Positions 41,241 through 51,397 of a stretch of DNA of 64,000 nt are shown here, piece by piece. The notes beneath the pieces are model-generated. The model saw only the letters and a list, made by a program, of their open reading frames with translations, searched no databases and had not been told where the DNA came from. Numbering within the stretch: position 1 is the stretch's first letter; each line of letters begins with the position of its first letter. The position numbers and the translations under genes were made by a program. Origin of the DNA: Bermanella sp051277445 (GTDB taxonomy: Bacteria > Pseudomonadota > Gammaproteobacteria > Pseudomonadales > Oceanobacteraceae); assembly GCA_051277445.1 (NCBI GenBank), contig JBNMQC010000003.1, forward strand, positions 1 to 64,000, read 5' to 3'.

Positions 41241-42641
41241 ATGGCTGACTCAAATAAGGCATCTCCCGACATTATCCTTCTAGGGGAGCGCGAGCAGCAG
41301 CTGGATATGTTGCTGCACGTCCAAGAATTCAGTGCAATGGCCGTATTAATTACAGGCCCCAGTGATATCGGTAAAACCGCTTTACTCGAAGCCGCCGTTG
41401 CGCAACTCACCATCCACCATCAAACCATTCATATCAGCGCGTTTTCAACGAATCAGCTTGCAGATTTGATTGACGAAATTGCCATGCAGTTAGGCTGCGC
41501 GGCAAATCTTTTAGACTTAGATCAGCAGCTTGCCCATATTTCTGAGCAGCAAGAGACATTGCACCTGGTCATCGATGATGCTCACCTGCTTGATGATGAT
41601 GTGATTACCCTCTTACTTGAGAAGTCTGCCATGCCTCATGGCTGGCGTTTAATCTTATGCGGTGATGAGTCATTAAAGCCCCGTCTTAAGTCCTTACAGA
41701 ATCAGTTTGAGCATAAACTGTATCACTTGATTGAGCTTGCTCCTTTTACTGAGGAAGAAAGCGAAGCGTTTATTTCGCAGCTATTCAAGCGTTCAGGAAT
41801 TGATGTGGTGCCCATGAGCATAAAGGATATGCATCAGCTATGGTTATTAAGTAAAGGGGTGCCAGGAAAGTTAATTGAGCTGGTGGAGTTGGAGCAAGAT
41901 AACCGCAGGCAGCGTTCTAGTCGTTTTCCTATAGGGCATATTGCAGCAGTTTGCCTGATCGGTTCGGCATTGTTGGTTTCCTTCCTTTATCAGGGCCAAG
42001 AATCGGATGTGCAAATGGACAGTGATGACGTCATTGCACAGTTGCTAAAGGAACAAAAGGAGCGCTTGGACGCGCCTATTAAAACAGAATCAGTGAGCCA
42101 GTCTGGTGGTTTGTTAGCAGATGAAATTAGTCTCCCATTAGATTCAGAGCCGCCAACAGCCAATATGGATGCTAAGAAAGAGATAGACCCTATTGAGCCA
42201 CAAAGTGAGAAAGCACGAGCCGAAGCGACGCAAGTAGCGGAATCTATACCCAAAAGGGTAGAGACTCAGGTCAAACCACTAGGCAAAATACCGACCGTGG
42301 CAGCTAAAAAACCAGAGGTTGCTGCACCGAAAGTTGAAAAAAATCGCCACCCTCTGTTGTCTGCGCCCAGTCAATCTTATGCGTTGCAGTTATTGGGGGT
42401 GCGCAATGAGGCCAGTGCTAAGGCGTTTGTTCAACGATTTACTCGTCAGATGGATGGCAGTAAATTAAATATTTATGAGACACGCTACAAAGGCGAGCCA
42501 TGGTTTGTTGTGGTATACGGCCCAATGGACAATAAACAGCAAGCCAGTAAACAGGCTGACCAGCTATCAAAAACGTTAAAAGGCCAGCCCTGGGTGAGGC
42601 CTATCAGTAAAATTCAGGCGGATATTAGACAGATAAAATAA
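41241..42641 (+). CDS. AAA-ATPase/SPOR fusion (DamX-like)
   Basis: A 466-residue protein. About residues 15-215 are an AAA domain of the GspA/ExeA type with Walker A GPSDIGKTALL and Walker B LHLVIDDAHLL. One TM (about 230-250, HIAAVCLIGSALLVSFLY) follows, then a low-complexity periplasmic linker and a C-terminal SPOR domain (SYALQLLGVRNEASAKAFV, then WFVVVYGPMDNKQQASKQA), which binds denuded glycan strands at the septum. In Pseudomonas the gene between aroB and gltB has this architecture; enterobacterial DamX keeps mainly the SPOR part. SD GGAGGG fixes the 41241 start. No dam gene follows. Confidence 0.88.
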   Translation: MADSNKASPDIILLGEREQQLDMLLHVQEFSAMAVLITGPSDIGKTALLEAAVAQLTIHHQTIHISAFSTNQLADLIDEIAMQLGCAANLLDLDQQLAHISEQQETLHLVIDDAHLLDDDVITLLLEKSAMPHGWRLILCGDESLKPRLKSLQNQFEHKLYHLIELAPFTEEESEAFISQLFKRSGIDVVPMSIKDMHQLWLLSKGVPGKLIELVELEQDNRRQRSSRFPIGHIAAVCLIGSALLVSFLYQGQESDVQMDSDDVIAQLLKEQKERLDAPIKTESVSQSGGLLADEISLPLDSEPPTANMDAKKEIDPIEPQSEKARAEATQVAESIPKRVETQVKPLGKIPTVAAKKPEVAAPKVEKNRHPLLSAPSQSYALQLLGVRNEASAKAFVQRFTRQMDGSKLNIYETRYKGEPWFVVVYGPMDNKQQASKQADQLSKTLKGQPWVRPISKIQADIRQIK

Positions 42642-42727
42642 CGTTAATTTGAGTCAAAAATCGTTACAAAATGTAATTGATTCCACCCCTTTTTTCTTGG
42701 GGTTATCCCCCTGTTTGGCTAATTTAT

Positions 42728-42756
42728 TTGAGCCTGCCCCTTCTCGTGTGTAGAAT
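42728..42756 (+). promoter_or_regulatory. Putative gltB promoter
   Basis: TTGAGC (42728-42733) and TAGAAT (42751-42756) are 17 bp apart; the leader to the gltB start is about 85 bases. Upstream at 42686-42710 two CCCC blocks compete for one GGGG (42699-42702), a small alternative-hairpin element of unknown meaning. Confidence 0.5.
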
Positions 42757-42847
42757 AAGCCTCCTTTTGTCTGTTCAAAGCTACTGAATCGGCGTCCAAA
42801 TGCCATATAAGGCATTGATTTATAAAGAATTTTTGATGAGAGCGTCT

Positions 42848-45800
42848 ATGAAAACAGGTCTGTACACTCCAGGTGAATTCAAAGACAACTGCGGTTTTGG
42901 CTTGATTGCCCATATGGAAGGCCAAACGAGTCACGACCTATTGCGTACGGCCATTGAATCATTGACTTGTATGACTCACCGCGGTGGTATCGCGGCTGAT
43001 GGTAAGACAGGTGATGGTTGTGGCCTTTTGATTCAAAAGCCAGATGGCTTTCTTCGCCAAGTTGCTAAAGCCGATTTAGGTATCGATTTACCTGAGCAGT
43101 ATGCTGTGGGCATGATCTTTTTAGATTTAGATGCATCCCTAGCCGACAAACAGCGTGCGGCCATGGATACTGCATTTGCAGACCAAGGCTTAGAAGTTAA
43201 GGGCTGGCGCGAAGTGCCAACCAATAATGACTGTCTAGGCCCGATGGCGGTAGATTGTTTACCGCGTTTTGAGCAAGTATTTGTTTGCGCAAAAGACACT
43301 CTTAGCGAACAAGCGTTTGCCGTTAAACTTTATTACGCTCGTCGCAAGGCTGAGCTTGCTCTTACTCAATACCCAGATTTTTACATCTGCTCGTTATCAG
43401 AAAAAACCTTGTCTTATAAAGGTTTGATGATGCCGGTGGATCTGCCTAATTTTTACCTAGATTTGGGTGATGAGCGTTTAGAGACCGCAATTTGTGTCTT
43501 CCACCAACGCTTTTCAACTAACACAGCGCCACGCTGGCCTTTGGCTCAGCCTTTCCGTTTGTTAGCGCACAATGGTGAAATCAATACAATTCGTGGTAAC
43601 CGTAATTGGGCTGCAGCACGTGGTAGCAAGTTCGAGTCCCCATTACTTGAAAACCTAGACTCTATTCAGCCTGTTGTTAACACAACCGGTTCTGACTCAT
43701 CTTCTATGGATAACATGCTTGAGCTATTGCATACGGGCGGTATGGATATGTTCCGCGCCATTCGTATGATGATTCCACCGGCTTGGCAAAATGTTGAAAC
43801 CATGGATGCGGATTTACGTGCATTTTATGATTACAACTCCATGCACATGGAACCTTGGGATGGCCCGGCTGGTTTAGTTATTACTGACGGTCGTTATGCG
43901 GTGTGTGGACTTGACCGAAATGGTTTACGTCCGTCTCGTTGGGTGAAAACCAAAAATGGTTTTATCACGGTTGCTTCTGAAATCGGTACCCATAGCTACA
44001 AGCCTGAAGATGTCATTTCAAAAGGTCGTGTTGGCCCAGGTCAGATATTAGCGATTGATACTCAAACCGGTGAAGTGCTGGAAGCCGACGAAATCGATAA
44101 CCGCTTGAAGAATTCCCAGCCTTACAGTAAGTGGTTGAAAGAAAACTCCATGCGTATCGAATCGCGCTTGGAGCTGCAAAGCTTTCAAGAAAGCAGCCTA
44201 GATCAAGACGAATTAAAAGCACGTCAAAAGCTGCACTTAATCAGCTTTGAAGAGCGAGAGCAGGTTTTACGCCCTATGGCTGAACAAGGTGTCGAAGGCA
44301 CTGGTTCAATGGGCGATGACGCGCCGATGGCTGTTTTATCGCAAAAGTCCCGCCATATCGCAGACTACTTCCGTCAGATGTTCGCGCAGGTCACCAACCC
44401 GCCAATTGACCCTCTACGTGAAGCCATCGTGATGTCTCTTGAAACCTGCATAGGTAAAGAGAAAAACGTATTTGTTGAAAATGCAGATCATGCGAGTCGA
44501 ATCGTATTAACCAGTCCTGTGTTGTCGCCATTAAAGTTCAATGGCCTAAAAAGCACTGGCAAAGAAGAATTTAACTTCACAACCTTGTCTCTTGCCTATG
44601 ATGTGGAGCTTGGTTTAAAAGGTGCTATTGAACGTTTAGTGAATCAAGCAATTAGCGCGTCGAGTGAAGGCATAACCATGCTTATTCTTTCCGACCGTGA
44701 AGTAGCGGCCGGTCAGTTGGTGATTCCTGCGGCCATGGCAACAGGTGCGGTACACCATGGTTTGATCGCGAAAGGCTTGCGTACAGAAAGCAATCTTGTG
44801 ATTGAAACAGGTGACGCTCGTGATGCGCATCACTTTGCTGTTCTACTTGGTTTTGGTGCCACGGCTGTTTATCCATGGTTAACCTACGAAGTACTGGCAG
44901 ATATGCATCGCAGCGGTGAGCTATTGGGCGATCCTTTGCAGTCTAACCAAAACTTCCGTAAGGGTATTCGCAAAGGCCTATTGAAGATCCTTTCTAAAAT
45001 GGGTATCTCAACCATTGCTTCTTACCGTGGCTCTCAATTATTCGAAGGCATTGGTTTAGCGAGTGATGTGGTTGATACGTGTTTCTGCGGTTTAAGCAGC
45101 CGTATTCAAGGTGCCGGTTTTGATGATTTCCAAGACGATTTAATTCGTAACGCAGCTCACGCTTGGAAGCCACGTAAAGGCTTAGATCAAGGCGGTTTAC
45201 TGAAATACGTTCATGGTGGTGAGTATCACGCGTTTAACCCTGACGTGATCACGACAATTCAAGACGCGGTGCAAACCGGGTCTCAAGCTTCATATGACAA
45301 GTACGCTGAACTGGTAAATAATCGTCCAGCGGCAACATTGCGTGACTTACTGGCGGTTAAAACCACTAATAGTATTTCTATTGATGAAGTTGAACCAATT
45401 GAAGCGATCTTCCCTCGTTTCGACTCAGCGGCTATGTCCCTCGGTGCACTATCTCCAGAAGCACACGAAGCCTTAGCGCAAGCAATGAATGAGTTGGGTG
45501 GTAATTCTAACTCGGGCGAAGGTGGTGAAGACCCTAAGCGTTACGGCACGCTGAAAAACTCAAAAATTAAGCAAATTGCATCAGGTCGTTTTGGTGTGAC
45601 GCCGCATTACTTATCCAGTGCCGATGTGTTGCAAATTAAAGTAGCGCAAGGTGCCAAACCGGGTGAGGGCGGTCAATTACCAGGCGGTAAAGTAAACAAC
45701 CTAATAGCCACGTTGCGTTATTCGGTTCCTGGCGTGACGCTAATTTCGCCACCACCACATCACGATATATATTCAATCGAAGATTTGGCTCAGTTGATTT

Positions 45801-47296
45801 ATGACCTTAAGCAAGTGAACCCACGCGCTAAAGTGTCTGTAAAATTAGTATCTGAACCGGGTGTTGGCACCATTGCTGCGGGCGTGGCTAAAGCCTACGC
45901 CGATTTGATCACCATCTCTGGTTATGACGGCGGTACTGCGGCATCTCCATTAACATCCATTAAATATGCAGGCTCTCCATTTGAACTGGGCTTGTCTGAA
46001 GCGCATCAAACATTACGCGCCAATGATCTTCGTGGCATGGTTCGCTTACAAACAGATGGCGGTCTGAAGACAGGTTTGGATATCGTTAAAGCTGCGATGC
46101 TTGGTGCAGAGAGCTTTGGCTTCGGTACTACCCCTATGGTGGCCATGGGTTGTAAATACCTGCGTATTTGTCACCTTAATAACTGTGCGACAGGTGTTGC
46201 GACTCAAAATGACGAGCTGCGTGAAAAACACTTTATCGGCACCGTTGAAATGGTGAAAAATTTCTTCCGCTTTGTTGCCGAAGAAACCCGTCAGTGGATG
46301 GCGGCTGTTGGTGTGCGCTCATTAGGTGAATTGGTTGGTCGAACCGATTTATTAGAAATGATTGAAGGTGCAACCAACAAGCAAAAGAATATCGATCTTA
46401 CACCTTTGTTGGGTAGCGATTTGATCCCTGCAGATAAGCCTCATACTGTTCAGGTTGATCGTAACAACCCTTACGATGAAGGTGCCATGGCTGAACGCAT
46501 GGTGACGGATACGCTGACCGCCATTGAAAATAAAGCGGGCGGTGAGTTCACCTATACCATTGGTAACTGTGATCGCTCTATTGGTGCGCGTTTGTCGGGC
46601 GAAATTGCCCTTCGTCACGGCAACCAAGGCATGGCCACAGCGCCTATTAAAATTAATTTAACCGGTACAGCAGGCCAGTCATTTGGTGTGTGGAATGCCG
46701 GTGGTTTAGAAATGCGCCTTGAAGGCGATGCAAATGACTACGTAGGTAAGGGTATGACAGGCGGTAAGCTTGTGATTTTCCCTCCGAAAGTGTCGGAGTT
46801 TGCATCCCAGGATGCATCCATCGTAGGTAATACCTGCCTATATGGTGCAACGGGCGGCAAGCTGTTAGCAGCAGGTCGTGCAGGCGAGCGTTTCGCAGTG
46901 CGTAACTCTGGCGCGAAAGCGGTAGTAGAAGGCGCAGGTGATCACTGTTGTGAATACATGACAGGTGGTCAAGTAACGGTACTGGGTAGCACAGGCTATA
47001 ACTTTGGTGCCGGTATGACAGGTGGTTTTGCATATGTCTTAGATCAAGACAACACCTTTGTGGATAAATACAATCACGAGTTGGTAGATATTCACCGCAT
47101 CAGTAATGAAGAAACTGAAGCCCATCGTAATCATTTACGCGGCATCATCACAAACTATGTTGAAGAAACTGGCAGTCGCTGGGGCCAAGAGATCTTGGAA
47201 AACTTCGATAATTACATTGGCAAGTTCTGGTTGGTTAAGCCTAAGGCTGCGAGCTTAGAGCAATTGCTGAAAAACACCCGGACTCGCTCCGAGTAA
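42848..47296 (+). CDS. gltB: Glutamate synthase (NADPH) large subunit
   Basis: A 1482-residue precursor. A short propeptide (MKTGLYTPGEFKDN) precedes the N-terminal nucleophile Cys of CGFGLIAHMEG, which is exposed by self-cleavage and releases ammonia from glutamine (amidotransferase domain, about 15-430). The central and FMN synthase domain (about 850-1200) bears the [3Fe-4S] ligands in CKYLRICHLNNC. The C-terminal GXGXG beta-helix (GNQGMATAPIKINL onward) is structural. Start 42848 is chosen by family comparison; an ATG at 42836 or 42800 is possible. Confidence 0.97.
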   Translation: MKTGLYTPGEFKDNCGFGLIAHMEGQTSHDLLRTAIESLTCMTHRGGIAADGKTGDGCGLLIQKPDGFLRQVAKADLGIDLPEQYAVGMIFLDLDASLADKQRAAMDTAFADQGLEVKGWREVPTNNDCLGPMAVDCLPRFEQVFVCAKDTLSEQAFAVKLYYARRKAELALTQYPDFYICSLSEKTLSYKGLMMPVDLPNFYLDLGDERLETAICVFHQRFSTNTAPRWPLAQPFRLLAHNGEINTIRGNRNWAAARGSKFESPLLENLDSIQPVVNTTGSDSSSMDNMLELLHTGGMDMFRAIRMMIPPAWQNVETMDADLRAFYDYNSMHMEPWDGPAGLVITDGRYAVCGLDRNGLRPSRWVKTKNGFITVASEIGTHSYKPEDVISKGRVGPGQILAIDTQTGEVLEADEIDNRLKNSQPYSKWLKENSMRIESRLELQSFQESSLDQDELKARQKLHLISFEEREQVLRPMAEQGVEGTGSMGDDAPMAVLSQKSRHIADYFRQMFAQVTNPPIDPLREAIVMSLETCIGKEKNVFVENADHASRIVLTSPVLSPLKFNGLKSTGKEEFNFTTLSLAYDVELGLKGAIERLVNQAISASSEGITMLILSDREVAAGQLVIPAAMATGAVHHGLIAKGLRTESNLVIETGDARDAHHFAVLLGFGATAVYPWLTYEVLADMHRSGELLGDPLQSNQNFRKGIRKGLLKILSKMGISTIASYRGSQLFEGIGLASDVVDTCFCGLSSRIQGAGFDDFQDDLIRNAAHAWKPRKGLDQGGLLKYVHGGEYHAFNPDVITTIQDAVQTGSQASYDKYAELVNNRPAATLRDLLAVKTTNSISIDEVEPIEAIFPRFDSAAMSLGALSPEAHEALAQAMNELGGNSNSGEGGEDPKRYGTLKNSKIKQIASGRFGVTPHYLSSADVLQIKVAQGAKPGEGGQLPGGKVNNLIATLRYSVPGVTLISPPPHHDIYSIEDLAQLIYDLKQVNPRAKVSVKLVSEPGVGTIAAGVAKAYADLITISGYDGGTAASPLTSIKYAGSPFELGLSEAHQTLRANDLRGMVRLQTDGGLKTGLDIVKAAMLGAESFGFGTTPMVAMGCKYLRICHLNNCATGVATQNDELREKHFIGTVEMVKNFFRFVAEETRQWMAAVGVRSLGELVGRTDLLEMIEGATNKQKNIDLTPLLGSDLIPADKPHTVQVDRNNPYDEGAMAERMVTDTLTAIENKAGGEFTYTIGNCDRSIGARLSGEIALRHGNQGMATAPIKINLTGTAGQSFGVWNAGGLEMRLEGDANDYVGKGMTGGKLVIFPPKVSEFASQDASIVGNTCLYGATGGKLLAAGRAGERFAVRNSGAKAVVEGAGDHCCEYMTGGQVTVLGSTGYNFGAGMTGGFAYVLDQDNTFVDKYNHELVDIHRISNEETEAHRNHLRGIITNYVEETGSRWGQEILENFDNYIGKFWLVKPKAASLEQLLKNTRTRSE

Positions 47297-47333
47297 TTTT
47301 TACCAATAGCGAGTGAGTCAAACAGAGGTGAGT

Positions 47334-48752
47334 ATGGCTAAACGATTAAGTAATGATTTCCAATTTTTAGACGTGGGTCGTCAAGACCCTGCTAAGAAAG
47401 ATATTCAAACCCGCAAACACAACTTTGTGGAAATTTATCAGCCGTTCCAACAAGAACAAGCTGGTGAGCAAGCGCACCGTTGTCTTGCGTGTGGTAACCC
47501 TTACTGTGAATGGAAATGCCCAGTGCATAACTACATTCCAAACTGGTTACAGCTAGCAAGCGAAGGCAACATCATGGAAGCGGTGGAGCTAAGCCACCAA
47601 ACCAATACCTTGCCAGAGGTGTGTGGTCGCGTATGTCCGCAAGACCGTTTATGTGAAGGCGCATGTACCCTAAACGATGGCTTTGGTGCGGTGACCATTG
47701 GTAATGTTGAGAAATACATTACCGATACAGCTCTGGCCATGGGTTGGCGTCCAGATATGTCAAAAGTGGTTGAGACAGGTAAGCGTGTTGCCATTATTGG
47801 TGCAGGTCCTGCCGGTTTAGGCGCTGCGGATGTATTAGCGCGCAACGGTGTTAAACCCGTTGTATTTGATAAATACCCAGAAATTGGTGGTTTATTAACC
47901 TTTGGTATTCCAGAGTTCAAGCTTGAGAAAAGCGTCATGTCTCGTCGTCGTGAAGTGTTCGAGGGCATGGGTGTTGAATTCCGCTTGAATACTGAAATTG
48001 GTAAAGACATCCAGTTCAGTGAATTAGAAGCTGAGTACGATGCTATTTTCCTAGGCATGGGTACTTACAACTACATGAAGGGCGGCTTCCCAGGTGAAGA
48101 TTTACCGGGTGTTTATGACGCACTGGACTTCCTAATTGCCAACGTTAATCACAACCAAGGTTGGGAAAAGAACGCAGCCGACTTCATTGATATGAAAGGC
48201 AAAAAAGTCGTGGTACTAGGTGGTGGTGATACCGCCATGGACTGTAACCGCTCTTCAATTCGTCAAGGCGCTAAAGCGGTGACCTGTGCTTATCGTCGTG
48301 ATGAAGAGAATATGCCAGGCTCTAAGCGTGAAGTTGTTAATGCGAAAGAAGAAGGCGTTAAATTCTTATTCAACCGTCAGCCAGTGGCAATCGTTGGTGA
48401 AGACAAGGTTGAAGGCGTTAAAGTGGTGACCACCAAAATGGGTGAGCCCGATGAGAATGGCCGTCGTCGCCCTGAAGTGGTTGAAGGTTCCGAAGAAGTA
48501 TTACCAGCGGATGCGGTATTGGTGGCCTTTGGCTTCCGTCCAAGTCCGGCACCTTGGTTTAAAGACTTTGGCATTGAAGTTAACAGCTGGGATGGCGTGG
48601 TTGCAGCAGAAGAGCAAGAATTCAAATTCCAAACCAGCAACAAAAAAGTGTTTGCCGGTGGTGATATGGTTCGTGGCTCGGACTTGGTTGTAACCGCTAT
48701 CTGGGAAGGTCGTCAGGCAGCTGAAGGCATCTTAGACTTCTTGGACGTTTAA
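47334..48752 (+). CDS. gltD: Glutamate synthase small subunit
   Basis: A 472-residue subunit (same as E. coli GltD) that takes electrons from NADPH via FAD and passes them through [4Fe-4S] clusters to GltB. N-terminal Cys groups HRCLACGNPYCEWKCPVHN and CGRVCPQDRLCEGAC, FAD motif VAIIGAGPAGLGAADVL, NADPH motif VVVLGGGDTAMDCNR. The ATG at 47334 follows AGAGGTG; a GTG at 47313 is less likely. A terminator follows. Confidence 0.97.
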   Translation: MAKRLSNDFQFLDVGRQDPAKKDIQTRKHNFVEIYQPFQQEQAGEQAHRCLACGNPYCEWKCPVHNYIPNWLQLASEGNIMEAVELSHQTNTLPEVCGRVCPQDRLCEGACTLNDGFGAVTIGNVEKYITDTALAMGWRPDMSKVVETGKRVAIIGAGPAGLGAADVLARNGVKPVVFDKYPEIGGLLTFGIPEFKLEKSVMSRRREVFEGMGVEFRLNTEIGKDIQFSELEAEYDAIFLGMGTYNYMKGGFPGEDLPGVYDALDFLIANVNHNQGWEKNAADFIDMKGKKVVVLGGGDTAMDCNRSSIRQGAKAVTCAYRRDEENMPGSKREVVNAKEEGVKFLFNRQPVAIVGEDKVEGVKVVTTKMGEPDENGRRRPEVVEGSEEVLPADAVLVAFGFRPSPAPWFKDFGIEVNSWDGVVAAEEQEFKFQTSNKKVFAGGDMVRGSDLVVTAIWEGRQAAEGILDFLDV

Positions 48753-48772
48753 AAAACAACCAGCTCTGTTAC

Positions 48773-48812
48773 AAAAAAAGCACGATAATCGCATGATTAG
48801 TCGTGCTTTTTT
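48773..48812 (+). terminator. Terminator after gltD
   Basis: AAAAAAGCACGA...TCGTGCTTTTTT with an inner TAATC-GCAT-GATTA extension forms a strong stem with U-tract, 21 bases after the gltD stop. Confidence 0.93.
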
Positions 48813-48905
48813 GTATCTGTGTCATTGTTACTTGAAGTTGATGCAGTAATAATACTCTCACTTAATAACTTACTGTAAAGCACACGCAAAGAAACAGGGA
48901 ATTTC

Positions 48906-51356
48906 ATGAAAAATACAATAATAATGTGGACCATGATGGTCCTGCTGTCATTTTTGACAGCTTGTGGGGGATCTGATTCAGGTGAATCAAATTTTAGTAA
49001 ATCAGATACTACTCCAGATGTTCAAGATGAAGATGTGGCAATTGATGATAAACAAGAGCCAGATACGGTAATAGAAGATAATGTACTCGTTGCTCTTGGT
49101 GTTGGCTCAGGAAATTCTTTCCAGCCGGGTGTTGCACTTAGCGGTTTAAGTGGAGGAGAAGCCTTATCTGCTAGCGGTAGTACCACCATTTCTGTTGATC
49201 TTGTTGATCTTAATGATAATAACGCACGGTTTTTAGGCTTAAGAGAAGTGTCATTTGTTTCAACTTGCTCAAGTGCAGGGTTAGCTGAGTTCACCCCTGC
49301 GACTATTAAAGCATCTGGAAACGCTACTGCCACTTATAAGGACTTAGGGTGCGGAAAAGAGTTAGGCGCTACTGATAACGTAGTTGTATATATCGATGGA
49401 GAAACTGATACAAATCCTAATGCCACCGCACGAACTACAATTGACGTTGAAGCTGCTCAGATCGGCGCAATTCAATTTTTAAGTGCTGAGCCGAGTTTGA
49501 TTGCCCTAAATGGTTATGGTGCAGGAGATATACCATCGCTTAGTACACTTATCTTTAAAGTACTAGATCGTTCTGGTAATCCTATGCCAGATCGTACAGT
49601 GAACTTTGAATTGGATCATGAATATGGTGGTGCAGCTTTATCATTAACCAGAGCAATAACTGGAGCTGATGGAAGTGTTAATGTGATTTTGAATGCAGGA
49701 GCTGCAGCGGGTACTGTGCGTGCAAAAGCATCTGTTGATATTAAAAACGCTTCAGGCTCTGTTACCAGTACGATTTCTACAATGTCTGTACCAATTACTA
49801 TGGCCACTAGTTTAGGCGATCAAAATAGTTTTAGTTTGTCTGCTGATTCATTCAACCCACGTGCTTGGGGCTATGATGGTGAAAAGGTTTCCTTTAATGT
49901 GCGTATTGGCGATCATTATCAAAACCCTGTGATTGATGGTACTCGAGTTTATTTTCGCGCATCTGGAGGTATGATTCAGCCAAGTTGTGAAACATCAAAT
50001 GGTTCATGTAGTGTTGAATGGGAAAGTACAAACCCTCGCCCAGTTGATGGATACGTAACAGTTGTTGCTTTTACTCGTGGCCAGGGCGATTACCAAGATG
50101 CTAATAGTAATGGTCTGTTTGATTTAGGAGAGTCGTTTACGACTTATGGCGAATCCTTTGTAGATGCCAATGGTAATGGTAGTTTTGAAACGGAGGGTGA
50201 GTATCAGCCCATAGTTGATATTGATGATGACGCAATCGCGGATTTTGGGTGGAAAGCAAATGAGTATCAAGTTTATGTTGATCCGACAGGTACGCCTACA
50301 TACTCCATAGATAGTTCGAATTTCTTTGAGGAGTTTATTGATAGTAATAATAATGGCTTGTTAGATGCAGCGCCTTCAGTGAAGTATCAGGGCGTAAACT
50401 GTACCGAAGCAGCTTTTTCTGCTGGCCACTGTGCAGAACAAATTAATCTCGTGGGTAGTGCTCGTCTACAGATGTCACAAGGTAATGATGCATATATTGA
50501 AGGGCCATTTGCTTGGGATGCGGACTTAGGTCGTTACGATACGACTAAGCGGTTAACTTGTGTGGATGCGAGCCAATCAACACAGAATATTGCTTGGCGT
50601 ATTGCTGACTCTCAGTCGCGCAGAAACCACTTACCTAAGGGTACTGGACTAGAGCCAGTACTGGATGATGTGGAATCTGTTTTTCTGTCAGGGTTTGGTA
50701 CTGTGGCAAGTGTATATCCTGCACCTGTATGGCCCGTATGGAGTGCGAAGGCAGAAAATATTATTAATGAAACTGGAAAAACCGCAGCAGAAATAGCTTC
50801 TGAAAAAGCAGAACGCAAATATCGTTATCTGAATGCGCGTGGCCACTTTCTGACAGCAGGCATCATTCGTGGCGAAAACCCAACAACAATCACAGGATTA
50901 GGCTCAGTAGCTGTGAAAGTTAATACAGTTGGCGGCGGTGATATTACCGGTGGTTCAGTGAACGTTGATGTATATGGGCAGCAAGTATCGCTGTTCAAAA
51001 GTGGTATCCCTCAAGTTAAAGTAGATGTTACTGATGGTGCAGCCACGTATACACTTAAAGTCAAAAATGCCTGTTCCCAGGGGTTGCCTCAAAATGCAAC
51101 CCTATTGATCGGTTTGAGTAATGGCTCCTTAGGAGCGGTTTCTGTAGCTGGTGGTGCAAATGCAGTAGTTTCAAATGACGCTTCTAGTGCTTCGATATCT
51201 ATGAATGACACGGGCGAAACAACAATTGTAAATTTGACTATTTCTAGTGATCTTACTAGTGATGAAATCCCAAATAGTTTGACGGTTTCTTATCAAGTGC
51301 CTGATGGAAGTGATTTTAGGATCTATAATTTGCCTGATTTCGCAATTAAAGATTAA
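48906..51356 (+). CDS. Large Ig-like (Big_1) lipoprotein with calcium-loop-like repeats
   Basis: An 816-residue lipoprotein, lipobox LTAC (Cys about 20). Residues about 35-310 contain two or three bacterial Ig-like domains (typical: FKVLDRSGNPMPDRTVNFEL, then ADGSVNVILNAGAAAGTVRA). Three DxNxNG loops, like EF-hand or thrombospondin type 3 loops, start near residues 398 (DANSNGLFD), 420 (DANGNGSFE) and 479 (DSNNNGLLD). Paired Cys are seen in several domains. The C-terminal 150 residues form another beta-sandwich. Likely surface-exposed or periplasmic; function unknown. It splits the gltD-hemE adjacency known from Pseudomonas, so it may be a lineage-specific insertion. Confidence 0.8.
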   Translation: MKNTIIMWTMMVLLSFLTACGGSDSGESNFSKSDTTPDVQDEDVAIDDKQEPDTVIEDNVLVALGVGSGNSFQPGVALSGLSGGEALSASGSTTISVDLVDLNDNNARFLGLREVSFVSTCSSAGLAEFTPATIKASGNATATYKDLGCGKELGATDNVVVYIDGETDTNPNATARTTIDVEAAQIGAIQFLSAEPSLIALNGYGAGDIPSLSTLIFKVLDRSGNPMPDRTVNFELDHEYGGAALSLTRAITGADGSVNVILNAGAAAGTVRAKASVDIKNASGSVTSTISTMSVPITMATSLGDQNSFSLSADSFNPRAWGYDGEKVSFNVRIGDHYQNPVIDGTRVYFRASGGMIQPSCETSNGSCSVEWESTNPRPVDGYVTVVAFTRGQGDYQDANSNGLFDLGESFTTYGESFVDANGNGSFETEGEYQPIVDIDDDAIADFGWKANEYQVYVDPTGTPTYSIDSSNFFEEFIDSNNNGLLDAAPSVKYQGVNCTEAAFSAGHCAEQINLVGSARLQMSQGNDAYIEGPFAWDADLGRYDTTKRLTCVDASQSTQNIAWRIADSQSRRNHLPKGTGLEPVLDDVESVFLSGFGTVASVYPAPVWPVWSAKAENIINETGKTAAEIASEKAERKYRYLNARGHFLTAGIIRGENPTTITGLGSVAVKVNTVGGGDITGGSVNVDVYGQQVSLFKSGIPQVKVDVTDGAATYTLKVKNACSQGLPQNATLLIGLSNGSLGAVSVAGGANAVVSNDASSASISMNDTGETTIVNLTISSDLTSDEIPNSLTVSYQVPDGSDFRIYNLPDFAIKD

Positions 51357-51397
51357 ATCTATCGCGCCATTTGGGCGCAATGTGTTTGTTGGAAAAT

